The translations under genes were made by a program, and so were the position numbers. The notes under the pieces are model-generated. The model had not been told where the DNA came from. It searched no databases and saw nothing but the letters and a program-made list of their open reading frames with translations. Positions 37,838 to 46,888 of a stretch of 64,000 nt of DNA are shown here, one piece after another; the stretch's first letter is position 1; each line of letters starts with the position of its first letter. Origin of the DNA: CAG-791 sp002449595 (GTDB lineage: Bacteria; Bacillota; Clostridia; Lachnospirales; Lachnospiraceae); assembly GCA_946539855.1 (NCBI GenBank), contig CAMNHV010000002.1:62001-126000 (forward strand). The letters are read 5' to 3'.

Positions 37838-39793
37838 ATGACTAAGAAGCAGAAAAAGACAAGAAACCGGATCATCATCGTTCTCATCCTGTTCACAGCG
37901 CTGCTGATCCTGAACTGGACGGGAGTCCTGGACGGCATCCCGTGGTGGGGAAAGGCGCTGGCCTGCCTGGTGCCGTACCTGATCATCGGTTACGACATCA
38001 TTCTCAAGGCGGCGAAGAACATCCGGAACGGACAGGTGTTTGACGAGAACTTCCTGATGATGGTCGCGACGTTCGGCGCGTTCGGGATCGGGGAGTACTT
38101 TGAGGCGCTGGCGGTCATGCTTTTCTACCAGATCGGTGAACTGTTCCAGGGCGTCGCGGTAGGCAAGTCCAGGCAGTCCATCACCGAGATGATGAGCATC
38201 GTGCCGGAGTACGCGAACGTCGAGAAGGACGGGGAGATCGAGGAGACGGATCCGGAGGACGTCGAGATCGGCGACATTCTGGTCGTCCGCGCCGGAGAGA
38301 AGATCCCGCTGGACGGCGTCGTGATCGAGGGGAATTCGTTCCTCGATACTGCTGCGCTGACCGGCGAATCGGTCCCACGGAGAGCATCTGTCGGCGACAC
38401 CGTGATCAGCGGCTGCGTGAACGGCGAAGGCGTGCTGCGGATCCGGGCGGAGAAGCGGTATGAGGACTCCACGGTTTCGAGAATCCTTGAACTGGTCGAG
38501 AACGCGAGCAATAAGAAGGCGAGGCTCGAGAACTTTATCACGCGGTTTGCGCGCTGGTACACGCCCATTGTCACGATCGGCGCCGCGCTCCTCGCGCTGG
38601 TCCCGCCGCTCGTCCTGGGCGGAGGCTTCGCGAACTGGATCCACCGCGCCTGCATTTTCCTGATCGTGTCGTGCCCCTGCGCGCTCGTGATCTCCGTGCC
38701 GCTCGGCTTCTTTGGCGGAATCGGCGCGGCGTCGAAGATCGGCGTCCTCGTGAAGGGCAGCAACTATCTTGAGGCGATCGCGGAGATGACTTCGATCGTC
38801 TTCGACAAGACGGGAACGCTGACGAAGGGTGAATTCCGTGTGACCGGGATCAAGCCGGCGGACGGCGCCGGGCTGACCGAGGAAGAACTCCTCGAGAAGG
38901 CAGCTTTGGGAGAGTCGCTCTCCACGCATCCGATCGCGCAGTCGATCCGGGAAGCGTATGAGGAGCGCGGTGCACTTACGGAAGACAGCACCGGACAGGC
39001 GAAGAACGCAGAAGCCGACGCGGCAGGGAAGAAAGCCATCGACCCGTCCCGCCTGTCGGAGTCCGCGGAGGAGCCCGGCCACGGCATGAAGGTGACGCTC
39101 GACGGGAAGAGGATGATCCTCGGCAACGCGGCGATGATGCGCGCGCACGGCGTCCCGTTTGAGGAAGAGAAGGAAGCGGGAACGATCGTCTACCTCGCAG
39201 AGGAATACGGCCCCTCCATGCGCTATCTGGGCGCGATCGTCATCTCTGACGTCATCAAAGAGGGCGCAAAAGAAGCGATCCGCGACATGAAGGCGGTCGG
39301 CGTGAAGAAGACGGTCATGCTGACCGGCGACAGGAAGGAAGCCGCGGAAGCGGTCGCGAAGGAGCTCGGGATCGACGAAGTCCACGCGGAGCTGCTGCCC
39401 GCGGATAAGGTGGACCGCCTGGAGAAGCTCCTCACGGAGAAGCCGGAGAAGGAGAAGCTGGGATTCGCCGGAGACGGCATCAACGACGCGCCCGTCCTGA
39501 TGCGGGCCGATGTAGGAATTGCGATGGGAAGCCTCGGCTCCGACGCGGCGATCGAGGCGGCGGACATCGTCCTCATGGACGACGACGTGCGCAAGATCGC
39601 GTCCGTCGTGAAGATCGCGAGAAAGACGCTCCGGATCGTGAAGCAGAACATCGCCTTCGCGATCGGCGTGAAAGTCCTGGTCCTGCTGCTCGGCGCGCTC
39701 GGCCTTGCCAACATGTGGGAGGCGGTGTTTGCGGACGTCGGCGTCTCGGTCATTGCAATTTTGAATTCGATGCGGACGCTAAGAAAAGACTAA
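37838..39793 (+). CDS. zntA: P1B-type Zn/Cd/Pb-transporting ATPase
   Basis: This 651-aa membrane pump exports divalent metal ions at the cost of ATP. I start it at ATG 37838; the reading frame extends upstream but with no ribosome site. It shows the actuator TGES motif (LTGESVPR), the metal-translocating CPC (Cys279-Pro280-Cys281 in SCPCALV), the phosphorylated Asp323 in DKTGTLT, and the hinge GDGINDAP. A low-complexity insertion near residues 385-405 precedes the HP-type segment (GHGMKV). It lacks the N-terminal HMA domain found in E. coli ZntA; the stand-alone HMA protein upstream supplies this. Substrate zinc/cadmium is favoured by the SmtB-like alpha-5 regulator. Confidence 0.93.
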   Translation: MTKKQKKTRNRIIIVLILFTALLILNWTGVLDGIPWWGKALACLVPYLIIGYDIILKAAKNIRNGQVFDENFLMMVATFGAFGIGEYFEALAVMLFYQIGELFQGVAVGKSRQSITEMMSIVPEYANVEKDGEIEETDPEDVEIGDILVVRAGEKIPLDGVVIEGNSFLDTAALTGESVPRRASVGDTVISGCVNGEGVLRIRAEKRYEDSTVSRILELVENASNKKARLENFITRFARWYTPIVTIGAALLALVPPLVLGGGFANWIHRACIFLIVSCPCALVISVPLGFFGGIGAASKIGVLVKGSNYLEAIAEMTSIVFDKTGTLTKGEFRVTGIKPADGAGLTEEELLEKAALGESLSTHPIAQSIREAYEERGALTEDSTGQAKNAEADAAGKKAIDPSRLSESAEEPGHGMKVTLDGKRMILGNAAMMRAHGVPFEEEKEAGTIVYLAEEYGPSMRYLGAIVISDVIKEGAKEAIRDMKAVGVKKTVMLTGDRKEAAEAVAKELGIDEVHAELLPADKVDRLEKLLTEKPEKEKLGFAGDGINDAPVLMRADVGIAMGSLGSDAAIEAADIVLMDDDVRKIASVVKIARKTLRIVKQNIAFAIGVKVLVLLLGALGLANMWEAVFADVGVSVIAILNSMRTLRKD

Positions 39794-39811
39794 GCGATAT
39801 CAACCAAAGGA

Positions 39812-39845
39812 AAAATCGGGAGGCCTGTGCTGGCCTCCCGATTTT
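39812..39845. terminator. Bidirectional terminator after the ATPase gene
   Basis: A 14-bp stem (39812-39825 with 39832-39845), with A4 on the left and T4 on the right arm, separates the convergent ATPase and PHP-HAD genes. Confidence 0.9.
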
Positions 39846-39863
39846 GTATTCAGATCATCGTAA

Positions 39864-41543
39864 TCAAATCATCTTCATCAGCTCCGGCGCAAAGCCGTCG
39901 TGGTCGCAGTCCTGCTCCGTGATGAGGTCGGCGGCCTCCCGCATGGAAGGGTAGAGCTCCGCGCCGTTCTTCATCAGGATGCCGCACCCGGCGGCGCGGA
40001 TCATCTCGAGGTCGTTCTCGGAGTCGCCCGCGGCGATGGCGTTTTCGATCGGAAGCCCGAGCTCCCGGCAGAGCCAGCGGACGATCGTCCCCTTGTTGAT
40101 GCCTTTCGGCACGATCTCAAGGTAGTTGGGATTGGAGTAGAACAACTCCAGGTCATCCGGGAAGCGCTCGTGCAGCTGCGCGCGCAGCACTTCCAGCTTC
40201 TCAGGCTGCTCCAGCTCGATCGCGAGGATCTTGCCGGGACGGTTCTTCTGGTATTTCATCACGTCGTCCGTGATGATGACGGGCATCTGCACACGCTCCA
40301 CATAGAAGGCGAGCGCTTCATCGTCATGTTCGCAGAGAATATGCTTTCCCTCATACGTCTGGAAATGGATGCCGTTCTCTCTTGCGATGCGGCACACCTC
40401 CTCGCAGATGGCGAGGTCGATGCCGGTGTGATAGAGCGTCATCTCCCTTTCGCAGTCATAGAGCCCGGTGCCGTTGAACCCGCACAGGAACATGCCGGGG
40501 TAGTGAAGATCCTTTTCCTCGGCGAGCGTCAGGACGTTGCTGAGCGCACGCCCGGAGATCAGGACGAACCGGTTTCCGGCGTCGCTCCACTTCTGAAGTA
40601 CATCCCGGACCGCGGGCATCAGCTCTCTTTTGGAATTGACGAGCGTTCCGTCGAAATCGGAGAAAAACACTTTCGTGTCACTCGTGATCCCGTGCAGCCG
40701 GTGCTTCATTGCGGTGAGATACTCCGCGGGGACTTCCAGGTCGCCGTAGCCGGTGCCGAGAGAGAGGCCGGGCTTGTTTTCCCCGTGGAAATCGGAGCCG
40801 CCGCTCTTCATGAGGCCGTACTCTTCAGCGATCGCGCTGAGGTAGGAGACTTCATCTTCCGTGTGCGTGCAGTAGCGCACTTCGATGCCGGCGAGACCGG
40901 CGTCCTTCAGCTCGCCGACGAGGCTGCGCAGCACTTCGTCCCCCAGCTTGTACTGCATCGGGTGTGCAAGGACCGGAATGCCGTGGTGGCGGAGGATCAT
41001 GTGGACCGCGTCCTGCGGCGTGACCTTTTCGCGCGGAACGTAGCAGGGGCAGTCCTCGCCGATGTACTTCTCGAACGCCTCCACGATGGTGGAGACGTAG
41101 CCGCGCGACATCATAAAGCGGGCAAAGTGCGCCCGCGTGAGCACGGATTCGCGGAACTCCTGATGGAGTTCTACAATCGTCATCGGGAAGCCGGCATCCG
41201 TCAGTTTGCCCGCCATGCGCCCGTTGCGCGCTTCGCGCTCTTCGCGCAGTGCGTGAAGCCTTGCGGTAAACGCCTCGTCGCGGAAATCGATGAAGAGCCC
41301 GACGATATGGATATCCTTGCCATAATAGTCCGTGGACAGCTCCACGCCCGGGATCACTTCGACGCCATAGCGGTCCGCCGCGGCGAGCGCCTCGCGCACG
41401 CCGTCCGTCGTGTCGTGGTCCGTGAGCGCGATCGAGGAGAGACCCGTCTGCGCGGCGAGCTTTACGAGCTCCGTCGGCGTGAGGGTCCCGTCAGAAAACG
41501 AAGAGTGGGTATGGAGATCTACGCGGCCGGTCAGTGTATTCAT
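39864..41543 (-). CDS. PHP-domain phosphoesterase fused to a Cof-type HAD phosphatase
   Basis: The 559-aa protein starts at the ATG complementary to 41541-41543, preceded by AAAGGG. The first 275 residues form a PHP domain like YciV/RNase AM and nucleoside-bisphosphate phosphatases: DLHTHSSFSDGT (His11, His13), ALTDHDT, GVELS and the late GSDFHG. The second half is a HAD-IIB (Cof) phosphatase with DFDGT at Asp296/Asp298, ISGRALS and AAGDSENDLEM. Two phosphatases on one chain suggest successive dephosphorylation of a nucleotide or sugar phosphate (inference). The ABC-F gene lies 23 bp upstream in the same direction. Confidence 0.88.
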   Translation of the reverse strand: MNTLTGRVDLHTHSSFSDGTLTPTELVKLAAQTGLSSIALTDHDTTDGVREALAAADRYGVEVIPGVELSTDYYGKDIHIVGLFIDFRDEAFTARLHALREEREARNGRMAGKLTDAGFPMTIVELHQEFRESVLTRAHFARFMMSRGYVSTIVEAFEKYIGEDCPCYVPREKVTPQDAVHMILRHHGIPVLAHPMQYKLGDEVLRSLVGELKDAGLAGIEVRYCTHTEDEVSYLSAIAEEYGLMKSGGSDFHGENKPGLSLGTGYGDLEVPAEYLTAMKHRLHGITSDTKVFFSDFDGTLVNSKRELMPAVRDVLQKWSDAGNRFVLISGRALSNVLTLAEEKDLHYPGMFLCGFNGTGLYDCEREMTLYHTGIDLAICEEVCRIARENGIHFQTYEGKHILCEHDDEALAFYVERVQMPVIITDDVMKYQKNRPGKILAIELEQPEKLEVLRAQLHERFPDDLELFYSNPNYLEIVPKGINKGTIVRWLCRELGLPIENAIAAGDSENDLEMIRAAGCGILMKNGAELYPSMREAADLITEQDCDHDGFAPELMKMI

Positions 41544-41566
41544 GTTTGGCCCTTTACAGGCGGGAC

Positions 41567-43198
<1,632 letters not shown>

Positions 43199-43236
43199 AG
43201 AATTCCTCCCGAGTTTTCTTGCATTTTCCGCCCATT

Positions 43237-43286
43237 ATCATATATGAAACGGGGCGGGCGCGCAAGCCGTGAGAATGTGATATACT
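43237..43286. promoter_or_regulatory. Divergent promoters between ABC-F and the 198-aa orphan gene
   Basis: On the minus strand TTGCGC (43265-43260), 17 bp and TATGAT (43242-43237) drive the ABC-F gene. On the plus strand an extended -10, TGA-TATACT (43278-43286), lies about 36 bp before the orphan gene's start. Confidence 0.6.
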
Positions 43287-43321
43287 CTTACTATTCTACG
43301 ATTGGAGAAAAGGACTTTCGA

Positions 43322-43918
43322 ATGTACGAGATCAAACCATCCTGGCATCAGTATTATATGGAAACGGAACCCGAGAGAAGGCAGCAGATCTGGCTGAGCC
43401 TCGCGCAGCGCTATCCGGGAGAGCCCGTGATCGGGCATATGAAAAGGTTTTTCAACCTGCGCCACGAGAAGACCGGTGAGAACGGGAAACTCATCGACGG
43501 CTTCCTGTGGGAAATCATGAACCTGCCGATCGTCTACGACGGAAGGCTCCTGTTCGTGAAGGGCAGGCAGAAGCAGGTCCGCGAGTCGCTGCGGAGGATG
43601 GGCTACTATGACGACGTCGAGGACGAGGCAGTGAAAACGGCGCTCTACTGGGAGATCCGCAATACGGTCCGTCGCTATATCGAGTGCTGCCAGAACCCGA
43701 ATTACCGCAAGAAGATGTTCGGTGTCGTTGCGCTGGACGACGACGAGCGGAAGACGCAGATCCTGAAGGACTGCTGGAAGATGTCCGCCGGCGTCGCCGC
43801 GAGGGCGAAGATGGAAGAAGAGATGGAACTGTTCATCAAGGCGGTGAAGGACGAGTACTTCACGTCGGATGAGAGAGCGCCCCGCTGGTTTGAAGAAATG
43901 AGCAAAGAGAAGGCATAA
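43322..43918 (+). CDS. Hypothetical 198-aa protein
   Basis: I do not recognise this protein. The start ATG 43322 has GGAGAAAAGG upstream; the frame is open further upstream but without a ribosome site. It is soluble, charged and largely helical, with no signal peptide or membrane segment. Features include an N-terminal HQYYMETEPERRQQIW, a middle segment rich in Arg/Lys, a CC pair (YIECCQNPNYRKKM) and a C-terminal helix rich in Met/Glu. It stands under its own extended -10 promoter and ends 5 bp before the GDPD gene, with which it is likely co-transcribed. Confidence 0.7.
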   Translation: MYEIKPSWHQYYMETEPERRQQIWLSLAQRYPGEPVIGHMKRFFNLRHEKTGENGKLIDGFLWEIMNLPIVYDGRLLFVKGRQKQVRESLRRMGYYDDVEDEAVKTALYWEIRNTVRRYIECCQNPNYRKKMFGVVALDDDERKTQILKDCWKMSAGVAARAKMEEEMELFIKAVKDEYFTSDERAPRWFEEMSKEKA

Positions 43919-43923
43919 GCTGT

Positions 43924-44790
43924 ATGATAAAGTTCCTCATTATCATCGGCGTCATCATTATAATGTATATTCTCGCCATCATGCCGAGAGTGATCCGGCG
44001 TCCCGACTGCAGCGCATTCGGGACGCGGTTTTTTGCGCACAGGGGCCTGCATGACAACGCCGGGGACGCCCCGGAGAACTCCATGCGCGCCTTTGAACGC
44101 GCGGTCCGCGCCGGCTTCGGGATCGAGCTCGACGTGCAGCTGACCGCTGACGGCGTGCCGGTGATCTTTCACGACCACGATCTGAAGCGGATGTGCGGCC
44201 GCCCCGAGAAGGTGCGGAGCCTCACGTTCGCGCAGCTGCGGGAGCTCCGGCTTCTTCAGACCGACCAGCAGATCCCGTCCCTGAAGGAATTCCTCGAGAT
44301 GGTAGGCGGGCGTGTGACGCTCCTTGTTGAGCTCAAAGAAGAGCGGCAGGACGTCTCGGTCTGCCGGAAAGTCATGCCGCTGCTTGAGAATTATCAGGGA
44401 TGCTATTGTATCGAATCTTTTAATCCCGCCGTGCTGCTCTGGCTTCGGATCCACAAGCCGCACATCATGCGCGGGCAGCTCTCGGACGGCTTCCTTCATA
44501 TTCCGGAGTACCGCAGGCTCCACATCGCCTGGTACCTGGCGCTCGTCCAGAACCTGCTGCTGAATTTCGTGACGCGGCCGGACTTCATCGCGTATAACGT
44601 GAAGTTTGCCTCGAATCCGTCACTGCGATTGTGCCAGAGCCTGTTTCATGCCTACACCGCGACGTGGACTGTGAAGAGCGAGGAGCAGCTGAGCGAGGCG
44701 AAGAAACACTTCGACGCGTATATCTTTGACAGTTTTGTGCCGGCGGAGTTTATCGCTGGAGCGGATTCGTCGGATAACGTCATATCGTGA
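43924..44790 (+). CDS. Glycerophosphodiester phosphodiesterase, membrane-anchored
   Basis: The enzyme hydrolyses glycerophosphodiesters to glycerol 3-phosphate and an alcohol. The 288-aa protein has an N-terminal membrane helix (about 3-21) and a GDPD TIM-barrel with AHRGLHDN (His39, Arg40), PENS, ELDVQLT, the catalytic FHDHDL and the metal-site LVELKEE. It lacks the long multi-pass N-terminal domain of some Firmicute GDPDs. The ORF's last few codons run into a degenerate tandem repeat (from 44773), so the C-terminus may have been altered by repeat expansion. Confidence 0.88.
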   Translation: MIKFLIIIGVIIIMYILAIMPRVIRRPDCSAFGTRFFAHRGLHDNAGDAPENSMRAFERAVRAGFGIELDVQLTADGVPVIFHDHDLKRMCGRPEKVRSLTFAQLRELRLLQTDQQIPSLKEFLEMVGGRVTLLVELKEERQDVSVCRKVMPLLENYQGCYCIESFNPAVLLWLRIHKPHIMRGQLSDGFLHIPEYRRLHIAWYLALVQNLLLNFVTRPDFIAYNVKFASNPSLRLCQSLFHAYTATWTVKSEEQLSEAKKHFDAYIFDSFVPAEFIAGADSSDNVIS

Positions 44791-44965
44791 GCATAGCGTG
44801 ATACGTCATTTCCTGAGCAGACAATAAGAAATATGCCATATCATGAACAGTAATAACGGGAATCGCTAATCTTTGAGCAGGCATAACGAGATTCGTCATC
44901 TCCTTAGCAGAATTACTGATTAATAACTTGAGTAGATAGAAAGGGATCCGTCATCTCCTTAATGG
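44773..44965 (+). repeat. Degenerate tandem repeat, period 27-31 bp, about 7 units
   Basis: Units start near 44773, 44800, 44830, 44859, 44890, 44918 and 44945. The clearest ones read GATnCGTCATyTCCTkAGCAG (44800, 44890, 44945); others are more decayed. The first unit lies inside the 3' end of the GDPD gene. The last unit forms the left arm of the terminator hairpin at 44943-44979. Confidence 0.65.
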
Positions 44966-44990
44966 AAATGGCGGATCCCGTTTAGTTTTG
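44943..44990. terminator. Terminator between GDPD and the FMN dehydrogenase
   Basis: GGGATCCG (44943-44950) pairs with CGGATCCC (44972-44979), extended by CAT/ATG inside. GTTTAGTTTTG follows. It separates convergent genes. Confidence 0.65.
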
Positions 44991-45015
44991 TCTTGTCAGT
45001 TTGAAAAGCTCTGCG

Positions 45016-46056
45016 TCAAGCCAGGAAAGGATTGGAGGGCTTGTACAGATACTTTTCAGAGAGATCTGCGAGAGAAGAAGCGCCGCACATCTTCATCGTA
45101 TCGATGAGTTCCGCACCCAGCTTATTCGTTAAGACCTGCACGCCTTCCGCGGCGCCGCCGTAGACGGACGTGACGTAAGGGCGGGCGATGATGACCGCGT
45201 CCGCGCCGAGGCAGAGCGCCTTGAAGATGTCGACGCCCGTGCGGATGCCGCCGTCCACGAAGATCTTCATGCTGCCGCCGACCGCCTGCGCGATCTCATA
45301 GAGGACTTCCGCTGTCGCTGCGCACTGGTCGAGCACGCGTCCGCCGTGGTTGGAGACGACGATGCCCTGTGCTCCCGCTGCGAGTGCCTTCTTCGCGGCT
45401 TCCGCCGTCATGATGCCCTTCACGATAAAAGGCTTGCCCGACGCCTTGATGATCTCGGAGAGCTCCGCGACGGTCTTGCTGCCTGCCGGGGGCTGAAGAT
45501 TCTGCAGGAACGGGAGACCCGCCGCATCGATGTCCATTGCGACCGCGATGCTGCCGGAGGACTCGACGAGCGCGAACTTCTCCTTTAATGTATTCACGTC
45601 CCAGGGCTTGACGGTCGGAACGCCGATGCCGCCGTTGGCGCTGATCGCAGCGCACGCCGCTTTCATGACGTCCGGATTTGTGCCGTCGCCGGTGAAGGCT
45701 GCAATGCCCGCGTCCGCGCATGCCGAGACGAGGATGTTGTTGTAAGCGACGTCATCGAGCTTGTCCCCGTAGTGGAGATTGACGGCGCCAACCGGTCCCG
45801 CGAAGATGGGATACTTCATCTCGTGGCCGAAGAAATCGAAAGAAGTGTCCGGATCACAGTTCTGCGCGATCGTGTCAAGGTTGACGCGGATCCGCTTCCA
45901 CGCGTCATAGTTGCGCATCGCGGTGTCGCCGATCCCCTTGGAGCCCGGGCCAGGCATCTGCGATCCGCAGGCTCTGCCGTTGCAGACTGGGCACGCCTTG
46001 CAGTAAGGCCCGCTGCAGGTCCGCGCGTTTGCGAGAACTTCCTGATAAGTCATCAT
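45016..46056 (-). CDS. FMN-dependent alpha-hydroxy-acid dehydrogenase with N-terminal Cys cluster
   Basis: The 346-aa protein is a member of the lactate/glycolate oxidase family: a TIM-barrel binding FMN, with the catalytic His in VVSNHGGRVLDQ and the flavin-phosphate loop FVDGGIRTG. Its N-terminus is unusual, with five Cys in about 17 residues (Cys14, 19, 22, 25, 30), which could bind an iron-sulfur cluster or a metal. Clostridial relatives are annotated as alpha-hydroxy-acid oxidising proteins; in an anaerobe the electron acceptor is unlikely to be oxygen. GGAGGGG lies 7 bp before the start. It is monocistronic, divergent from groESL. Confidence 0.85.
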   Translation of the reverse strand: MMTYQEVLANARTCSGPYCKACPVCNGRACGSQMPGPGSKGIGDTAMRNYDAWKRIRVNLDTIAQNCDPDTSFDFFGHEMKYPIFAGPVGAVNLHYGDKLDDVAYNNILVSACADAGIAAFTGDGTNPDVMKAACAAISANGGIGVPTVKPWDVNTLKEKFALVESSGSIAVAMDIDAAGLPFLQNLQPPAGSKTVAELSEIIKASGKPFIVKGIMTAEAAKKALAAGAQGIVVSNHGGRVLDQCAATAEVLYEIAQAVGGSMKIFVDGGIRTGVDIFKALCLGADAVIIARPYVTSVYGGAAEGVQVLTNKLGAELIDTMKMCGASSLADLSEKYLYKPSNPFLA

Positions 46057-46365
46057 AATATTTCCCCTCCGTAGTAGTTCATTGCCGCTCCCTTGGCGGC
46101 ATATGTCTGGACCTTATTCTAACATAACTATCATCCGCGAAACAGGCACAAGGGATGCCGCTGTCAGATGAATCGTATCCCGCCTCTGCCGGACCGGCTG
46201 CCAGCGGAAAGCAGAAGATCAGATTTCCGCTTCGTCAGCGGACTTACATAATTATAAAAAGACTATAAAATCATTGGAATCATAGAATATTGAGTAATTT
46301 TGAGAAAATCAGAGAAAAGAAGAGTATAATGGAGAAAATCGAAAAACTGTTTGAATCTGCATAGC

Positions 46366-46394
46366 TTGCAATAAAGGCCGCAAGTTCATATTAT
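46366..46394 (+). promoter_or_regulatory. groESL promoter
   Basis: TTGCAA (46366-46371), 17 bp and TATTAT (46389-46394) lie just upstream of the CIRCE element, the usual arrangement. Confidence 0.7.
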
Positions 46395-46405
46395 ACTTGT
46401 TGTGG

Positions 46406-46432
46406 TTAGCACTCGAACTAAACGAGTGCTAA
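46406..46432. promoter_or_regulatory. CIRCE element (HrcA operator)
   Basis: The sequence is a perfect TTAGCACTC-N9-GAGTGCTAA inverted repeat, the consensus HrcA-binding site. It lies between the promoter and groES and should repress groESL in the absence of heat stress. Confidence 0.98.
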
Positions 46433-46485
46433 CAAATAAGAAACTGAATCATGAGCATGATAATAAATTGAAGGAGGCAGTGATC

Positions 46486-46773
46486 ATGAGATTACAACCG
46501 TTGGGCGACAGAGTCGTATTGAAGCAGCTGACAGCGGAGGCAACGACGAAGTCCGGTATCGTCCTTCCGGGACAGGAGAAAGAGAAGCCGCAGCAGGCGG
46601 AAGTCGTAGCGGTCGGCCCGGGCGGCATGGTTGACGGGAAAGAGATCGCGATGTGCGTCAAGGTCGGCGACAAGGTCATCTATTCCAAGTATGCGGGAAC
46701 AGAGATCAAGCTCGATGAGGACGAGAACTATATCATCGTTAAGCAGAGCGACATTCTGGCGATCCTGCAGTGA
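46486..46773 (+). CDS. groES: Co-chaperonin GroES
   Basis: GroES caps the GroEL folding chamber. The 95-aa form starts at ATG 46486 after AAGGAGG; longer frames upstream would run through the CIRCE element. It has the family start MRLQPLGDRVVLK, the mobile loop region TTKSGIVLP that contacts GroEL, and the final DILAIL. It is 115 bp upstream of groEL in the standard heat-shock operon. Confidence 0.98.
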   Translation: MRLQPLGDRVVLKQLTAEATTKSGIVLPGQEKEKPQQAEVVAVGPGGMVDGKEIAMCVKVGDKVIYSKYAGTEIKLDEDENYIIVKQSDILAILQ

Positions 46774-46888
46774 TCGGCAGCTGTGACAGCAGAAGATACA
46801 GACTTTAGTACAAAATCAGCGGCGGCGTAAAAAGTCCGGAACGATTCGGACGTAAGAAACGCCGGTCCGCATTCAAAGGAGACAGGAA

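Larger units (their letters stand above)
46057..46485. other. Intergenic region between FMN dehydrogenase and groES
   Basis: This 429-bp gap has no gene that I can support. The left part (46057-46230) would be the leader and promoter region of the leftward dehydrogenase and contains a small TGCCGC/GCGGCA hairpin near 46083. The stretch 46240-46340 is strikingly AT-rich for this genome and includes TTGAGA-N19-TATAAT (46300-46330), a possible accessory promoter. The right part holds the groES promoter and CIRCE. Confidence 0.7.

Noticed and set aside
44773..44965. Possible CRISPR array
   Set aside because: Units are adjacent and diverged, with no constant repeat separated by unique spacers, and no cas gene is present.
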